A DNA stretch of 64,000 nucleotides from Ahaetulla prasina (GCF_028640845.1 NC_080539.1:162152736-162216735), one strand, 5' to 3'; numbered from the stretch's first letter, positions 44,860 to 56,930 are shown. Numbers and translations are program-made. Notes: generated from the letters alone by a model not told the origin.

Positions 44860-45600
44860 TGTTTGTTTGTTTGTTTGTTTTGTTGTTTATTTATTTTGCT
44901 GAATACATATTAAATAATATATATAAGTATAAGCATGAATTGAATACATAAAATGAATACAATTAAAGGGAACATTAGGACCGGGACGGTAGGCACACTG
45001 GTGCTGTTATGCATGCCCCTTATAGTCGTCTTAGGAATGAGGTGAGGTCAACAGTAGACAATCTTAGGTTAAAGTTTTGTGGATTTGGGGATGAGACCAC
45101 AGAGTTGGGTAGTGCATTCCAGGCATTAACAACTGTTACTGAAGTCATATTTTCTGCAATCGATATTGGAGCGGTTCACTTTAAGTTTGAATCTATTGTG
45201 CGCTTGTGTATTCTTGTGGTTGAAGCTGAAGTAGTCATTGACAGGAAGGACATTGTAGCAGATGATTTTATGAGCTATGCTCAGGTCATACCGAAGGTGG
45301 CGTAGTTCTAAATTTTCTAAACCCAAAATTTCAAGTCTGGTGGCATAAGGTATTTTGTTGCGAGCAGAGGAGTGGAGGACTCTTCTTGTGAAATATTTCT
45401 GGACACACGCAATTGTATTAATGTCCGATAATCAGTGTGAATTCCAGACAGATGAGCTGTATTCAAGAATTGGTCTAGCAAATGTTTTGTATGCTCTGGT
45501 TAGTAGTGTAATCTTACCGGAAAAGAAGCTACACAAGATGAGGTTTGCAACTCTTAATGCCTTTTTAGCGATGTTGTTACAGTGGACTTTGATTGGTTGA
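44860..45600 (-). mobile_element. 5'-truncated LINE-B
   Basis: The (TTTG)n and TTATTTATTT at 44860-44896 is the tail; the 3' UTR word GCATGCCCCTTAT follows at 45011. The C-terminal RT blocks read on the minus strand (MGLENLELRHLRYDLSIAHK). Flanks TATTGGTTTG (left) and GATTGGTTGA (right) suggest an ATTGGTT target duplication inside CR1. Confidence 0.8.
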
Positions 45601-45665
45601 TTGTTTTCACCATTAGGAAATTTCTCCTTAGTTCTAGGTTGCTTCTCTCCTTGGTTATTTAGTAT

Positions 45666-46994
45666 TTAAATCAACTATTTAATGTCATTTTCATTTAAAT
45701 TAGATTGTAGGTAGAATGTGTCCTGTCTTTGAAACAATTTGGCTAAGTTTGAACCTAGCAGTCTAGTTAAGCTATGTACAACTATCACATCTTGTTTAAG
45801 TCCTGGTCAAGGAGGCTGGCAACTCCTTAGCAAGGGCACTTTCTAAACCATATGAATAAGGAGACCAGAAACTGAGCACTGTGGCAGACTTGTGTGGAGA
45901 GTATTGTGACCTTGCAGTTTCCTTATATATGATATACTTTCATTTTGGATTGGCATATTCAGCTGAAAAGCATGTTTCTCCCTCACAAAGTTAATCTCAC
46001 CCTAGATTTATCAAGAGGCAGTTAGGTTGGGAGGAGGGGAGGTATGAAAAGTTATGTTAACTTCAAGGTTGTCTCCTTTTAGGTAAGTATATATGAATAC
46101 TGAGCTGCTTAGTAACTGCAAAGTATTTAAATTTTAATAGCCCTGAGAAACTCTTCTTTCACTTACTCAGAATACCCAAATGAATATAAAATAAATATTT
46201 GCAGTAACACACACACAAACACTGTGCATCCTCTATGATTCTCCAAATATTTCTGGCTTTCTAATAGCTGCAAAGAAAGACTTGGCAAACAAGAATACAC
46301 ACACACACACACACATCCACACTTATTTCTATTTGGTATCCATGAACTCAGCAGACGCGTACACAAATTAAAACCACTGAACTTTAAAATAGATATGTGG
46401 CTGTTAACCTTGTTATCCACCTTGGCTAACTTTCCTAAGATCAAAAAGAATAAGCTTAGAAATTCTGAATGACAATGCTCTGTTCATCGCAGATACCAAT
46501 GTGATCTCTACACGGCTGAAAACAGAGCCTAAGCTTCATAAAAGATTCATGTGATCTTAACAGAGCTGCACTCTTAAACAGCTAGAAAAGAATTTCTGTC
46601 CTATAAATTCAAAACTCTCTGAAGATATCTTTGTTCCAGGTATATCTGCAACATCCAATAACCACACAGCTCTGGTGCTGCTGTTTAAAATCTACAGTGT
46701 ATTTTCTTTTATTGGAGCTTGCTTAGGAATATTCACTATGGGTATGGCAGTGCTCTCAGCTTTTCTGGACTAAAGAAATATCAAGAAAATTCCTACAGGA
46801 ATATCGGCACCCCCTTTGGAATACAGACACATTAGAGGAAGGGTCATGACCAACCTTCTCAACATGATTAAATATTCCTTATATAACCTCAGTGTCATAA
46901 AATTGGGACTGCTGATAAATGTAATCCATTAATTAATTGTGGGCACCCAAGAACAAAAATCTACCACCATTCAAATATTGTGTATGACAGTCAT
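45666..46994. other. No gene or repeat recognised
   Basis: (AC)n at 46295-46314 only. Confidence 0.5.
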
Positions 46995-47740
46995 CATCAT
47001 TCATCACCTTAGCCATTGTCTATCCCCTGCAGGATGAAGGCCTCTTTTTGCATGCGTCCAAGCAATAAGGTGCTATGCTTTCTTTTGCCAATTGGGATTG
47101 TAATACTTGCTGATGTTGTCAATCCATCTTATTTTAGGTCTCTTTTGTGGATGCTTTTTATCACGTGGGATGCATTCTATGACTGCCTTGTTCCACTTGC
47201 CATCAGTTCTTCTTGCTATGTGACCAGCCCATTTCCATTTCAATTCTTTTACTCCTTTTTTTAAAAATTTGAATTTATATCCCGCCCTTCTCCGAAGACT
47301 GAGGGCGGCTTACATTGTGTTAAGCAATAGTCTTCATCCATTTGTATATTATGTACAAAGTCAACTTTTATTGCCCTCCACAATCTGGGTCCTCATTTTA
47401 CCTACCTTATAAAGGATGGAAGGCTGAGTCAACCTTGGGCCTGGTGGGGCTTGAACTTGCAGTACTTGCAAGCAGCTGTGTTAATAACAGACTGCTTAGT
47501 CTGTTGAGCCACCAGAGGCCCTGATATTGTATACTTTGTATACTTTTGTTTGTTCTCTAATCCATATGCTGGTCTTTCTATCTTGTCTTGTGTTGCTGAG
47601 CATGTATCTTTCCAAGGCTCTTTGTATCACTTGTAGCTTTTGTATCAATTGTGAGGTTAGTGTCCATGTTTCATTGGCCTATGTTAGAAGAAGGTAGCAG
47701 ACACCAATTGAACAGGTAGCATAGCAGGTGGCAGGAATGA
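46995..47740 (-). pseudogene. RTE-type LINE, C-terminal end, split by SINE
   Basis: On the minus strand one part (47523-47740) resembles the 'NxWTLT..ERKLQATQRAMERxMLGITL' region and the other (46995-47256) the 'KWAGHIARRTDGKWNKAV' region that ends RTE-type endonuclease-RT proteins. Both are degraded by stops. The type 2 SINE at 47257-47522 interrupts them. Confidence 0.6.
47257..47522 (-). mobile_element. tRNA-derived SINE (type 2)
   Basis: Same layout as 30725-30988: minus-strand head GGGCCTCTGGTGGCTCAAC, central AAGGTTGACTCAGCCTTCC module, end near CGGGATATAAATTC. Confidence 0.8.
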
Positions 47741-48964
47741 CAGTATTACAGTAAAAAAAGTCTATGTGTTTTCTTCACACACACATATACATACACACAA
47801 CGTAAAGCAACATTTTAATTATTGCTCTTTCATTGACTTTCAGCATGTCACTGCTCTTCACTACTTGACTTTCAGCACATCACTGCTCTTCACTATTTGT
47901 TGACCATTTAACCTTAACATAGGTCTATAAAACAGAGTTACTCGATTAGAAATTTCCTTTTTCACCCTTGCCTAGTAATCCTGAGAATGAATTTGCCAAT
48001 GTTTTCATCAAGCTGTCTATTACAATTCCACAATTTCTCTCCTGGTCAGTCACTATCAGTTCAGATCTTATCAGGATAGTGATGAATTACGGATTTGGAC
48101 TGCAATGTATACCTGAGCTGAGCTGTGTTAAGCTGAGCTGTGTTTGCCAATAAACCCATGCCTCTGATTCTGGAAAAGTCTTGCAATCCATTTTTTTCTT
48201 TACCCTTGTGAATACTTTAATGCTACAATGAATTCAGTCAGTACATCCAATTCCAACTTTGAAACAACAGAAGAAAAAATAATAATCATAGAGAGATTAG
48301 ATATAGAGACCATGAAATGAATCCAAACAAAGCTGGACTTTATAATTTTCTTGACTAGAAGAAGCTTGTCTGCTCCTGAATCATAGAGAACATTATGGCC
48401 ACTAAAGAAGGCATCGTCATCGTAGTAACAAAAGAGTGCAGAGTTTTAAGACTTGCTTTCTTCTGAATTCTAACAACCCTTCACTATTGCTGTTGATTTA
48501 TTCCAACTGCCTTCTTCTTTTTCTGTCCAATAACTGATTTATAAGACGACAGCTGTTCTTAATCTCTAAGTGCTAATTCTCTTCAGGACATTTTGATAAA
48601 ACATTTTGTCACAAGCTCTTTGAAAGTTCAAGACTGCAACAGCTATCATACCATCCCTATGCAAATCTACTTCCAAAGAGTTAGTTCCATTTCTGCAAGC
48701 ACTGTGACTGTGCTGTCTTTTAAATATAGATGTACAGTATAAAATACCCATAAACATATGGGAAATTGTTTATATTCCAACATGGCAATGCTACATACAG
48801 GCTTGGTAATATGGAAGAATTTTTGAAACAAGAAAACAATAGATAAGTGCTTCCAGTTTCAGGAGATGACTTGTTGAATGTGTATGTATGTGTATTGTGA
48901 TAGTAGAATAATTCAATGAGATTTTGATGATTATAGAAATTGTAATGTTGATGTGATATTTGAA
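47741..48964. other. No gene or repeat recognised
   Basis: A short direct repeat of 'CACTGCTCTTCACTA' at 47849 and 47881; nothing else. Confidence 0.5.
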
Positions 48965-49204
48965 CTAGAATAGAACTTAGATTTATATACCAGTTCACAG
49001 TGCTTTATAGTCCTCTCTAAGCAGTTTACAGAGTCAGCCTATTGTCCCCAACAATCTGGGTCCTCATTTTACCCACCTCGTAAGGACGGAAGGCTGAGTC
49101 AACCTTGAGCCTGGTGAGATACGATCTGCCAAACTGCTGGCAGCCAGTGATCAGAAGAAGTAGCCAGCAATACTGCATTCTAACCACTGTGCCACCGCTC
49201 GTCA
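48965..49204 (-). mobile_element. tRNA-derived SINE (type 4)
   Basis: Minus-strand head CGAGCGGTGGCACAGTGG (A box), a decayed B box, the shared central module, and an end reading AAAGCACTGTGAACTGG. Same family as the copia-interrupted copy at 32405. Confidence 0.75.
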
Positions 49205-49496
49205 TGATATTGATAATTGTTAGCTTTCTATTTTTGTGCATCATCCAGAATCTATTGGAGTTGGGCAGCCAATACGTTTAAATGAATAAGTATATTCAAA
49301 ATGTAGAAAAAGAGTGTGACCCATCACAAAAAAAAAAAAAAAGAGTAAGCCTTAAAAGATGTTGGATAAGAAACTATAGGGGCTTTATTTGGCCCTTAGG
49401 GTAAATATAGAAGGTTACCTTGCAGGACCACCGTCAGCAACTTTTCAGATGTTGAATACTGCTGATGGTAAGGCAAATGCTGCCTGATTTTTTTTT

Positions 49497-49722
49497 TCTT
49501 TTTACTACCCCCATATTAGCTTTTATTGGCGTGGAGTTGGGGCGACTGAATGGAACTAAGTGTTTACTGGCCAGATACCTTGTCTGACGTCTACACAGAT
49601 TTTGCAGCAGATGTTTTTCTCTTTGCGCCTTGATAGAGAAACATCTGTCACCGCCTAGAATTGAACTCTCAACCTTCCAAGTGGGAAAAGAGCATCTTCA
49701 CCTCTAGGTCATCGCATGGCTC
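49497..49722 (-). mobile_element. tRNA-derived SINE (type 1)
   Basis: Minus-strand head GAGCCATGCGATGACC, B box AGTTCAATTC, body with TATCTGGCCAGTAAACA. Same family as 18089-18345. Confidence 0.7.
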
Positions 49723-50010
49723 AATATTTAAAAAAAAAAAATCATTCAAAATCTTGCCTGGTTGTAAAATATTCTGCAAATTCAAATTTTCACCGATCAC
49801 AAGATTTCAGGTCGCTTTTCAATAAAATTCAGGATGGGAAGATTGTTTACAGATGCTGTCTAAGATATTGCATATCTCCTAGTGTTCCTGGGGTACGTTG
49901 CCAATCAAGACTGAAAGTGCTTTAATAATAAGTGAAATGCGGAGGCCATCCAAAAGCTCCATAAATACCCACCTAAATATGAATTGTTCAATGGTTGAGC
50001 CTAGCTACAA

Positions 50011-50054
<44 letters not shown>

Positions 50055-51279
50055 AAACATAAAACTCTATTTGGATTGTAATATAAAATGTAAGGCATCC
50101 ATGTCTTTGTTACAAATTTAAAAGAGAATTTTAAAAATCCAATGAGATACAGACTGTCGCTTTTTTAAAAAAAAATATCTTCAAATGTAGAAGGTTTTTG
50201 TTAAACTGGGAAGTATTTTTTTTATTTCTCTTTGTTTTTGTTTCCATAAAATATATTTTAGGACTGGGGATTTTTTTTATAAATAAAGTGCACCTGCCAG
50301 GTTTTATGTTCTAAATAATTTCTTAGTGGACATTAATCAAGTCAAAAACGCAAGGATATCAAGTTCCTGATAATATTAAGGAAAACAACAGCCTGGGAAT
50401 TCCTATCAAAAAAGCACTTGAGGGAAATCAGAGAAAGTGAGGCGATAATGCTACATTTGCAGTATGCTGAATTAGAAAAGGTGAGTGAGAGTTGAATGAA
50501 GACTAATGAAAAATGTTCTGTCTTAAGGATGGGTTCAAACGTTCAAGCAGTCTCTCCAGCGAACCCACCATTTATGGGAAAATCTTTTAACCTATATATA
50601 ATTCACGAAGACATCTGTAGACAAGAGCCTTGGGGGCAGATAATGGTGTGTGGCAGAGTGCTAAAACCAAGCAAAGTACTGAAGCATCCAAGCAGTCCTG
50701 GGGGATTAAAAAAGAAAGAAGGAAAACTAAAACTTTCAATTTAGCTAATGATGATTTCTAATGCCTGCTCGCAGGCAGGCTAGACGTGAAAATAAATATT
50801 ATTTCAAGACACGTTCAGAATTTATCTGCAGCTAAGGAAACTGAAGAGAGGGATAAAAACATTTGTCACCCTTCGGTTTTGTTTCATTTTGGGTTTTTTT
50901 CCTTGTATTTTAGGTCTAGATGGCGAAATCAAAATGAGTGTCACTGAAAAACAGCATTGGCTAATGAGCTAGAACTCTGGGCTGGGAGAATGTGTCATCC
51001 ATCCCCCTAATTATCCATTATGAGCAATTGTGGGAGAGTTTCCTTTCTCCCTACCTACAACATTCAGAGGCGGCGATGAAGACCAAAGGAGCCATTCAGC
51101 AAGCAACCATGATTTCTAAATAGCTGCTGAATGGGTAGGAATTATTATTATTATTTTCTTCTGCCGAAAGCCACATTCTGTTAAGGCCTTATCTCAATTT
51201 ATATACTGCTAAAACTCTCCTGTCTGTTCATCTGTTTGTAACCTTCAAAAGGGCAAAACAGCGTATCCTAGGGCAACAA
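49723..51279. other. No gene; (GT)n at 50013-50051
   Basis: A 20-unit (GT)n at 50013-50051. The stretch 50880-51130 is unusually free of low-complexity sequence and has TAATTA- and ATTCAGCA-type words; no proof of function. Confidence 0.45.
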
Positions 51280-51430
51280 TTTACTTTCATTATATCCAAT
51301 TAATATAGTTATTACATACTTATGCTTATATATATATGCTTATATATCGTATAGTTATTTCATGCTTATGCTTATATATACTGTTGTGACAAATAAAATA
51401 AATAAATAAATAAAATAAAATAAATAAATC
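51280..51430 (+). mobile_element. LINE-B 3' tail fragment
   Basis: TATGCTTATATATACTGTTGTGACAAATAAAATAAATAAATAA matches the end of the LINE-B 3' UTR at 7541-7587. Only the tail is present, with a local duplication of the CTTATGCTTATAT words. Confidence 0.65.
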
Positions 51431-51894
51431 TCAAATGGGCTAACGTCATGCATCCAAAATCCAGGATCCATCACTCCCATGGGACTGAAATTTCAAAGTT
51501 CTTCAGACCAATTGCTATCCAACCTGGTGTGTTGTTGCACCACCATGGGCAACCACAGTTGTGTGATTGTGTTTTCTGATCCAACTTCCCATAAGCAAAG
51601 TCAGTGGGGAAGCTGGCAGGAAATTGGATCTCACCCCCACTGTCAGTGGCTTTTTTGCCCACACATGGTCACTCTGTTAATCGGTTTAGGAAATCAAACA
51701 TTACTGAAATAATGACCCAATGGGCAGACAAAAAAGCAAACTTGTCTTTCATTTTTTGGTTATTAGTATATATAATTAACATGGACTTTTTTTAAGAGGC
51801 CATTTTTTGACTCAATTGTGTTAGACAACTTTCATCCAGTCTCCAAACTCCCCTCCCCCCCCCTTTTTTTTTAAAAAAAAAAACAAAGATTGTT

Positions 51895-52470
51895 AAGCAA
51901 ATGGTAGATGTTGAGCTTCAGAGGATCTTGGATGAAGCAGGTTTTCAAGATTGTTTCCGGTCAGGGTTCAGATTTGGCTATAGCATTGGGACAGCTTTGT
52001 TTGCACTTATGAATGATATGTGGACAATTTGAAACGAAGGTGGTACATTAGTTTTATTCCTCTTGGATCTCTCAATGATATTTAGCACCATTGACTATGG
52101 TATCTTTTTGGACCATCTCCAGAGTTTGGGAGTGGGAGATCGTTTGGCAGTGGTTCTCCACTTTCTTCAACGGCAGTTTCCATAGAAGAGATCAAAGTTG
52201 TAGTTATCTATAGTGTGGGGTCAAGTCTCAAGTCTTGAGACTTGACCCCACAAACTGAAGTCTCCTCTCCCCCGCCCTCAGTTTAACTTCTACATAAGAC
52301 CAAGTAAAGATCTATAGCTGGATATACTCATCAAATGACATGGTCATATCCTCAATATGCTGAGGATGCCCAGCTGTGGATCTCTACCCTGGCTGACTGA
52401 GTGATGCTGCACCAATGGTGACCCAGTGCCTGGGGTCTCTAAGACTTTGGATGGGGAAGACTCTGAGTGG
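51895..52470 (+). pseudogene. Degraded RT of a CR1/L2-group LINE
   Basis: Conceptual translation gives LQRILDEAGFQDCFRSGFR, then LVLFLLDLSMIFSTIDYGIFLDHL (RT motif A region) and FNFYIRP, with at least five stops. It is neither LINE-A nor LINE-B. RT motif C is not recognisable. Confidence 0.6.
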
Positions 52471-52654
52471 TGCACAACAACCAGATAAAAATCACAAATG
52501 TAAAAACAACAAATATAAAATTTTAGAAATTCTACATTAAGAAATAAATAATATAAAAATGAATATACTCCTAGGCAAAGGAAAGATAAAAATGACCATC
52601 ACAAAAATGGACCCATCTAAGGAATAATCTGGTCCTTTAGGATCCCCAAACCTG

Positions 52655-53233
52655 ATAATATAGAGTAGAATAGAATAGTACAGAACAGAACACAACAGAA
52701 CAGAACAGAATTTTTATTGGCCAAGTGTGATTGCACACACAAGGAATTTCTCTTGGTGCATATGCTCTCAGTGTACATAAAAGAAAAGATACGTTCATCA
52801 AGAATTCTAAAGTACAACACTTAATGATAGTCATAGGTTATAAATAAGCAATCAGGAAATAATATCAATTTAAATCGTAAGGTTACAAGCAACAAGGTTA
52901 TAGTCATACAGTCATAACTGGAAGGAGATGAGTGGTGGGAACAGTGAGAAGATTAATAGTAGTGCAGATTTAGTAAATAGTTTGACAGTGTTAAGGGAAT
53001 TATTTGTTTAGCAAAGTGATGGCGTTTGGGAAGAAACTGTTCTTGTTTCTAGTTGTTCTGGTTTGCACTGCTCTGTAGCATCATTTTGAGGGTAGGAGTT
53101 GAAACAGTTTATGTCCAGGATGTGTTGTTGTTAGTTGCGAAGTTGTGTCCGACCCATTGCGACCCTATGGACAATGTTCCTCCAGGCCTTCCTGTACTCT
53201 ACCAGGATGTGAGGAGTCTGTAAATAATCTAAC
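52655..53233 (-). mobile_element. LINE-A 3' end, reverse, with BovB insert
   Basis: A tail of about ten AGAAT/AGAAC units (52660-52710) followed by the reverse of the LINE-A 3' UTR and the end of its coding region up to the HPGHKLFQLLP block. A BovB end splits it at 53125-53201. Confidence 0.85.
53125..53201 (-). mobile_element. BovB LINE 3' end, 77 bp
   Basis: Reads TTGTTGTTAGTTGCGAAGTT...GTCCGACCCATTGCGACCC, the reverse of the BovB 3' terminus. It is flanked by a perfect 10-bp duplication CCAGGATGTG (53115-53124 and 53202-53211). An extreme 5' truncation. Confidence 0.9.
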
Positions 53234-53235
53234 CA

Positions 53236-54100
53236 AGTCTTAAGGACCTTTAGAAATATCAAAAGTGATGGTGCTAGTCTAATTTTTTGGGGGGAGGTGG
53301 GGAATGTTCCATAAGATGAATTTCATAGTAGAAAAGGCACATCTCCTGGGACTTACCAAATATATAGCTGAAGCTATCTGCAGCATGCCAGACCTAATGG
53401 CATGCTGCAGATAGCATGCTGAAATATCAAATTGCCTGGTTCCACACCATGATGGGCTTTAAAAGTTAAAAACAGCATTGTGAATTGGATCCAGGAGCGT
53501 CTGGTAATCAATGCAACTAGCAGAGCAGATGCCGTGTTCTAGGAATGCATGTAACTCTTCAAGAGCAATCCCATGCAGAGCATATTGCAGTATCCAATCT
53601 GGAGGTGATTAGGGCATGAGCGACTGTAAACAGGCCCCACTGATTCAGGAACAGGCGCAACTGAAAGCCAGTTTGGTCTAGTGGTTAAGGCACTAGGTTA
53701 GAAAGAAGGAGAGCATGAGTTCAAGTCCTTCCTTAGCCATGAAGGCCAGCTGGATGACTTTGGGCCAGTCCCTCTTTCTCAGACCAACCCATCACACAGG
53801 ATTGTGATGGGGGAAAATAGGAAGGGAAGGTGTGTTGGATATGTTTGCTGCCTTGAATTATTTGTAAAAATATTAAAGGTGGGACACAAATAAATTCAAT
53901 AAATGTACATCCAGATGTATGTGGAAAGGCCCTTAGCCACAGCGATCACCTCCTCATTGAACAGGAGACAGGAGACTAGGAAGACCTCCAGATTAGGCAC
54001 TGGATCTGTCTGGGGCAGTGCAATCTCATCCAGCACTAAAGATGGCATAATCCTGGAACTACTGAGTTCCAAAATCCAGAGCTTCTCAGTCTTTGAGTAG
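53236..54100 (-). mobile_element. Old LINE remnant split by SINE (tentative)
   Basis: 53.42-53.65 kb (GCAATCCCATGCAGAGCATATTGCAGTATCCAA) and 53.91-54.07 kb (CTCCAGATTAGGCACTGGATC) look like one old, non-coding LINE-like repeat interrupted by the SINE at 53659. The family is not named. Confidence 0.4.
53659..53905 (+). mobile_element. tRNA-derived SINE (type 3)
   Basis: A box TGGTCTAGTGGTTAAGGCA, B box GTTCAAGTCC (53719-53728), body CTTTGGGCCAGTCCCTCTTTC, tail AATAAATTCAATAAA. Reverse-strand relatives lie at 58325 and 58862. Confidence 0.85.
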
Positions 54101-54104
54101 CAAT

Positions 54105-55249
54105 CAACCAATGCAATTAACCAATGGAATAGCTTGCCTTCAGAAGTTGTGGGTGCTCCACCACTGGATGCTTTCAGAAAGAGACTGGACAGCCATTTGT
54201 CTGAAAAGGTATAGGATCTCCTACTCAAGAAGGGGGTTGGACCAGGGGTGAAATGCTCCCGGATTGGACTGGCTCGCATGATCCAGTAGAGATGGCGGCT
54301 GCTGGTTCGGAAGACCGGTAGCAAAAATCCCTGGCCCCGCCCCCTGCCTCTGCTGAGCCACACCATCAGCAGAGGAGTTTTTTTTTTTACTTTTAAAAGC
54401 CGGTTTTGCTTCAGCCGAAACATGGCTTTAAAAGTAAAAAAAAGCCTTTGAGGATCCCGCCCCTCAGCTGAGATTGGCAGAGACTTTAAACTTTAAAAAA
54501 AAAAAAAAGTCTCCTCTGGCTATCTCACCTGAGTTCCTCATCAGCAGAACCTTACTTGTACTCTTACTTGTATAAAACATGTTTTATACAAGTAGTAGTA
54601 GAGATTCTAAGGCACTTACCTGATTACTGATGAATGCATGGGCACCCGAAAGCAGTTTTAGTTTCAGCCCAGACAGAATCAATTGCTTAGCTAATCTATT
54701 TCCTCGGTGATCAACTAATGCTGGCTGGCTTTGCTGGCTGAGGAACTCTGGGAATTGAAGTCCACAATAAAATAAAATAAAATAATAAAATAAAATATTT
54801 GAGCAGCTTTCTGAGATTTGGTGTGTTTCTGTAGTGTTTCACTCTAACTACACAAACACACAAAATATCAGAAAGCTGTATGTGGCATTTTGTGTGTGTG
54901 TGTCAGTTGTGTGTGTGTAAAGTGTGAAAGTTGGTTTTTGAGCTTTTTGTGGCTGTGTGAAGTGTGAAGTGCAGCTGCTTTTACATTGTGTGTAAGTCAG
55001 TTGTGTTGTGTTGTGTTGTGTGTGTAAAGTGTGAAAGTTGGTTTTTGGTACCTCTTATTGTTTTTTATACTTTGTTAATTATTTTTATTATTTATTGTTA
55101 TTGGCCACACCCACCCAGTCATCTGACCACCAAGCCATGCCCACAAATTAAGCCACGCCCACAGAACCAGTAGGGAAAATTTTTAGATTTCACCCCTGGG
55201 TTGGACTAGAAGACCTCCAAGGTACCTTCTAACTCTATTATTCTATGTT
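54105..55249 (+). mobile_element. CR1 3' end split by hAT element
   Basis: 54105-54242 (TGCTTTCAGAAAGAGACTGG...) and 55199-55249 (GACTAGAAGACCTCCAAGG...CTATTATTCTATGTTCTA) join into a CR1 3' end with its ATTCTATG-like tail. Confidence 0.85.
54243..55198. mobile_element. Non-autonomous hAT element, perfect 8-bp TSD
   Basis: 956 bp with CAGGGGTGAAATGC and AGATTTCACCCCTG termini and a perfect GGTTGGAC duplication (54235-54242, 55199-55206). The interior has AAAGCC/GGCTTT inverted words, GTGTG-rich segments with a repeated GTGTGAAAGTTGGTTTTTG, and an AATAAAATAAAAT run. The longest member of the family here; no transposase frame. Confidence 0.9.
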
Positions 55250-55349
55250 CTACGTCTTCCCAATGTACAGCCAAAGTCTGTTGTTCCCCATCCAGACCCT
55301 CACAGTTTCCAGATGCAGGGATAAGACATTCACTCCCAAACATCTGAAC

Positions 55350-55650
55350 CAGTGGTGGAATTCAATTTTTTTTACTACCGGTTCTGTGGGCGTGACTTGG
55401 TGGGCATGGCTTGGTGGGCATGGCAGGGGAAGGATATTGCAAAATCTCCATTCCCTCCCCACTCCTGGGGGAAGGATATTGCAAAATCTCCATTCCCTCC
55501 CCACTCCTGGGAGAAGGATATTGCAAAATCTCCATTCCCTCCTCACTCCTGGGGCTAGCCAGAGGTGGTATTTGCCAGTTCTCCGAACTTCTCAAAATTT
55601 CTGCTACCGGTTCTTCAGAACTTGTCAGAACCTGCTAAATAGCATCCCTG
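55350..55650. mobile_element. Non-autonomous hAT element with minisatellite
   Basis: Termini CAGTGGTGGAATTC and AATAGCATCCCTG. Flanking ATCTGAAC and CTCTGAAC match at seven of eight positions. Positions 55425-55560 contain three tandem units of about 50 bp (GAAGGATATTGCAAAATCTC...). Confidence 0.85.
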
Positions 55651-56735
55651 CTCTGAACCAATGCACAATTCAGATTCACTAATAAAAGTGTCTAAAAAGG
55701 AAATGTGGAAAACTTCTAAAAGTTGTAATTTTAAAAATGCAGGCAGTTTCACTTTTGCAACATCTACAGACTTCAAAAACCCAAAAACAAATTTCATTTT
55801 GTCCTTCTTCATTCTGATCAAAGTGGTAATAAAAGGGCATATCTCCATTGGTATAACTTCTAAATTACTTTTTATCCATCAGTAATATCCTTCAAAGGTT
55901 CCTACCTGTATTAATGAATGCATGCATGAATGAATATTCATATATATTCTCAAGAAGTTTACACTTAAAAAGATTACATTTCTGAATAATTTTGAGAAAG
56001 TTATTGAATTCAACTAATTTTCAATCCTCATAGGCAGCACTGAAATGGGTAGATCCCTTTGAGATACCTCTAACTATTTTTGTGTCGAGAGAATAATTCC
56101 CATTTGGATTCATTCCCCCATATAAAATAGAGGAGGCTGAAGGACCTAAGTAATGCATCAACTATTGGAAAAGATGGAGAGTGGCAATATTTATATATTT
56201 TTAAATGCAATTATCAATTAAAATATTAATTTTATTTATTTATTTTACTTATTAGATGTTTATCCCTTCTTTATTACTTTATTTTATACTTTATTTACCA
56301 CCACTTTAAGATGGTGAACTGACTTAATATTCCTTCCTCCTTCTATTTTTCCCCACAACAACTGTCAACTTCAAAACAAACCTGGCAGAGGCCATTTTCT
56401 TGTTCTTTAGTTGCCACACATTGTAGGGGGGTGGGAAGGTGGATGGAATGCTTTGCAAGACAAAACACAGAGCCTTCTCGTGGGAACCAAGGTCATCGCC
56501 AATGGTGACAGATAAAATTGGGGAAGAGTGCCTGGAGAACCTGCAAATTAACTTAATTGGTCAACACGGTCTATGACATTTAGGAAGGCAGTTATTTCCT
56601 ATTTTAATTATGCTGAAACAACTGGAAAGATTTAGAGTTGGTTTTACACTTCACCATGCTGATATGATGTACCCAATAAAGAAGTTTTTTGAGGAAGATT
56701 CCAGTCTCAGAGTTCTGATTTTCTTGGGTTCATTA
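55651..56735. other. Mostly unrecognised; SINE type 3 piece at ~56270-56395
   Basis: CCTCCTTCTATTTTTCCCCACAACAAC at 56336 is part of the SINE type 3 body in reverse. The rest is unassigned. Confidence 0.45.
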
Positions 56736-56930
56736 GTTGGAACCTTGACAACAAACCTGTGAGGTGGGATGGACTGAGAGAATGACTGGCCCAAAGTCAC
56801 TCAGCCCCCTTTACCACCACTCAAGATGGTAAACTTACTTCATACTCCTCCCTCCTCCTATTTTTCCTGACAACAATTCTGTAAGGTGGGATGGAGTGAG
56901 AGAAAATGACTGGCCCAAAGTCACAGTCCC
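56736..56930 (-). mobile_element. SINE type 3 body fragments
   Basis: Two copies of the GGTGGGATGGAxTGAGAGA...TGACTGGCCCAAAGTCAC block, at 56762 and 56885, each in reverse and without a head. Confidence 0.6.

Larger units (their letters stand above)
43985..45665 (-). mobile_element. CR1 3' fragment carrying two younger insertions
   Basis: CR1 pieces at 43985-44086, 44758-44850 and 45605-45665 read through in order (AGAGTTGGAAGGGGC, then ACCATTTCAGACAAATGG, then GGAAATTTCTCCTTAG) once the hAT (44087-44757) and LINE-B (about 44860-45600) inserts are removed. Orientation is reverse. Confidence 0.85.
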
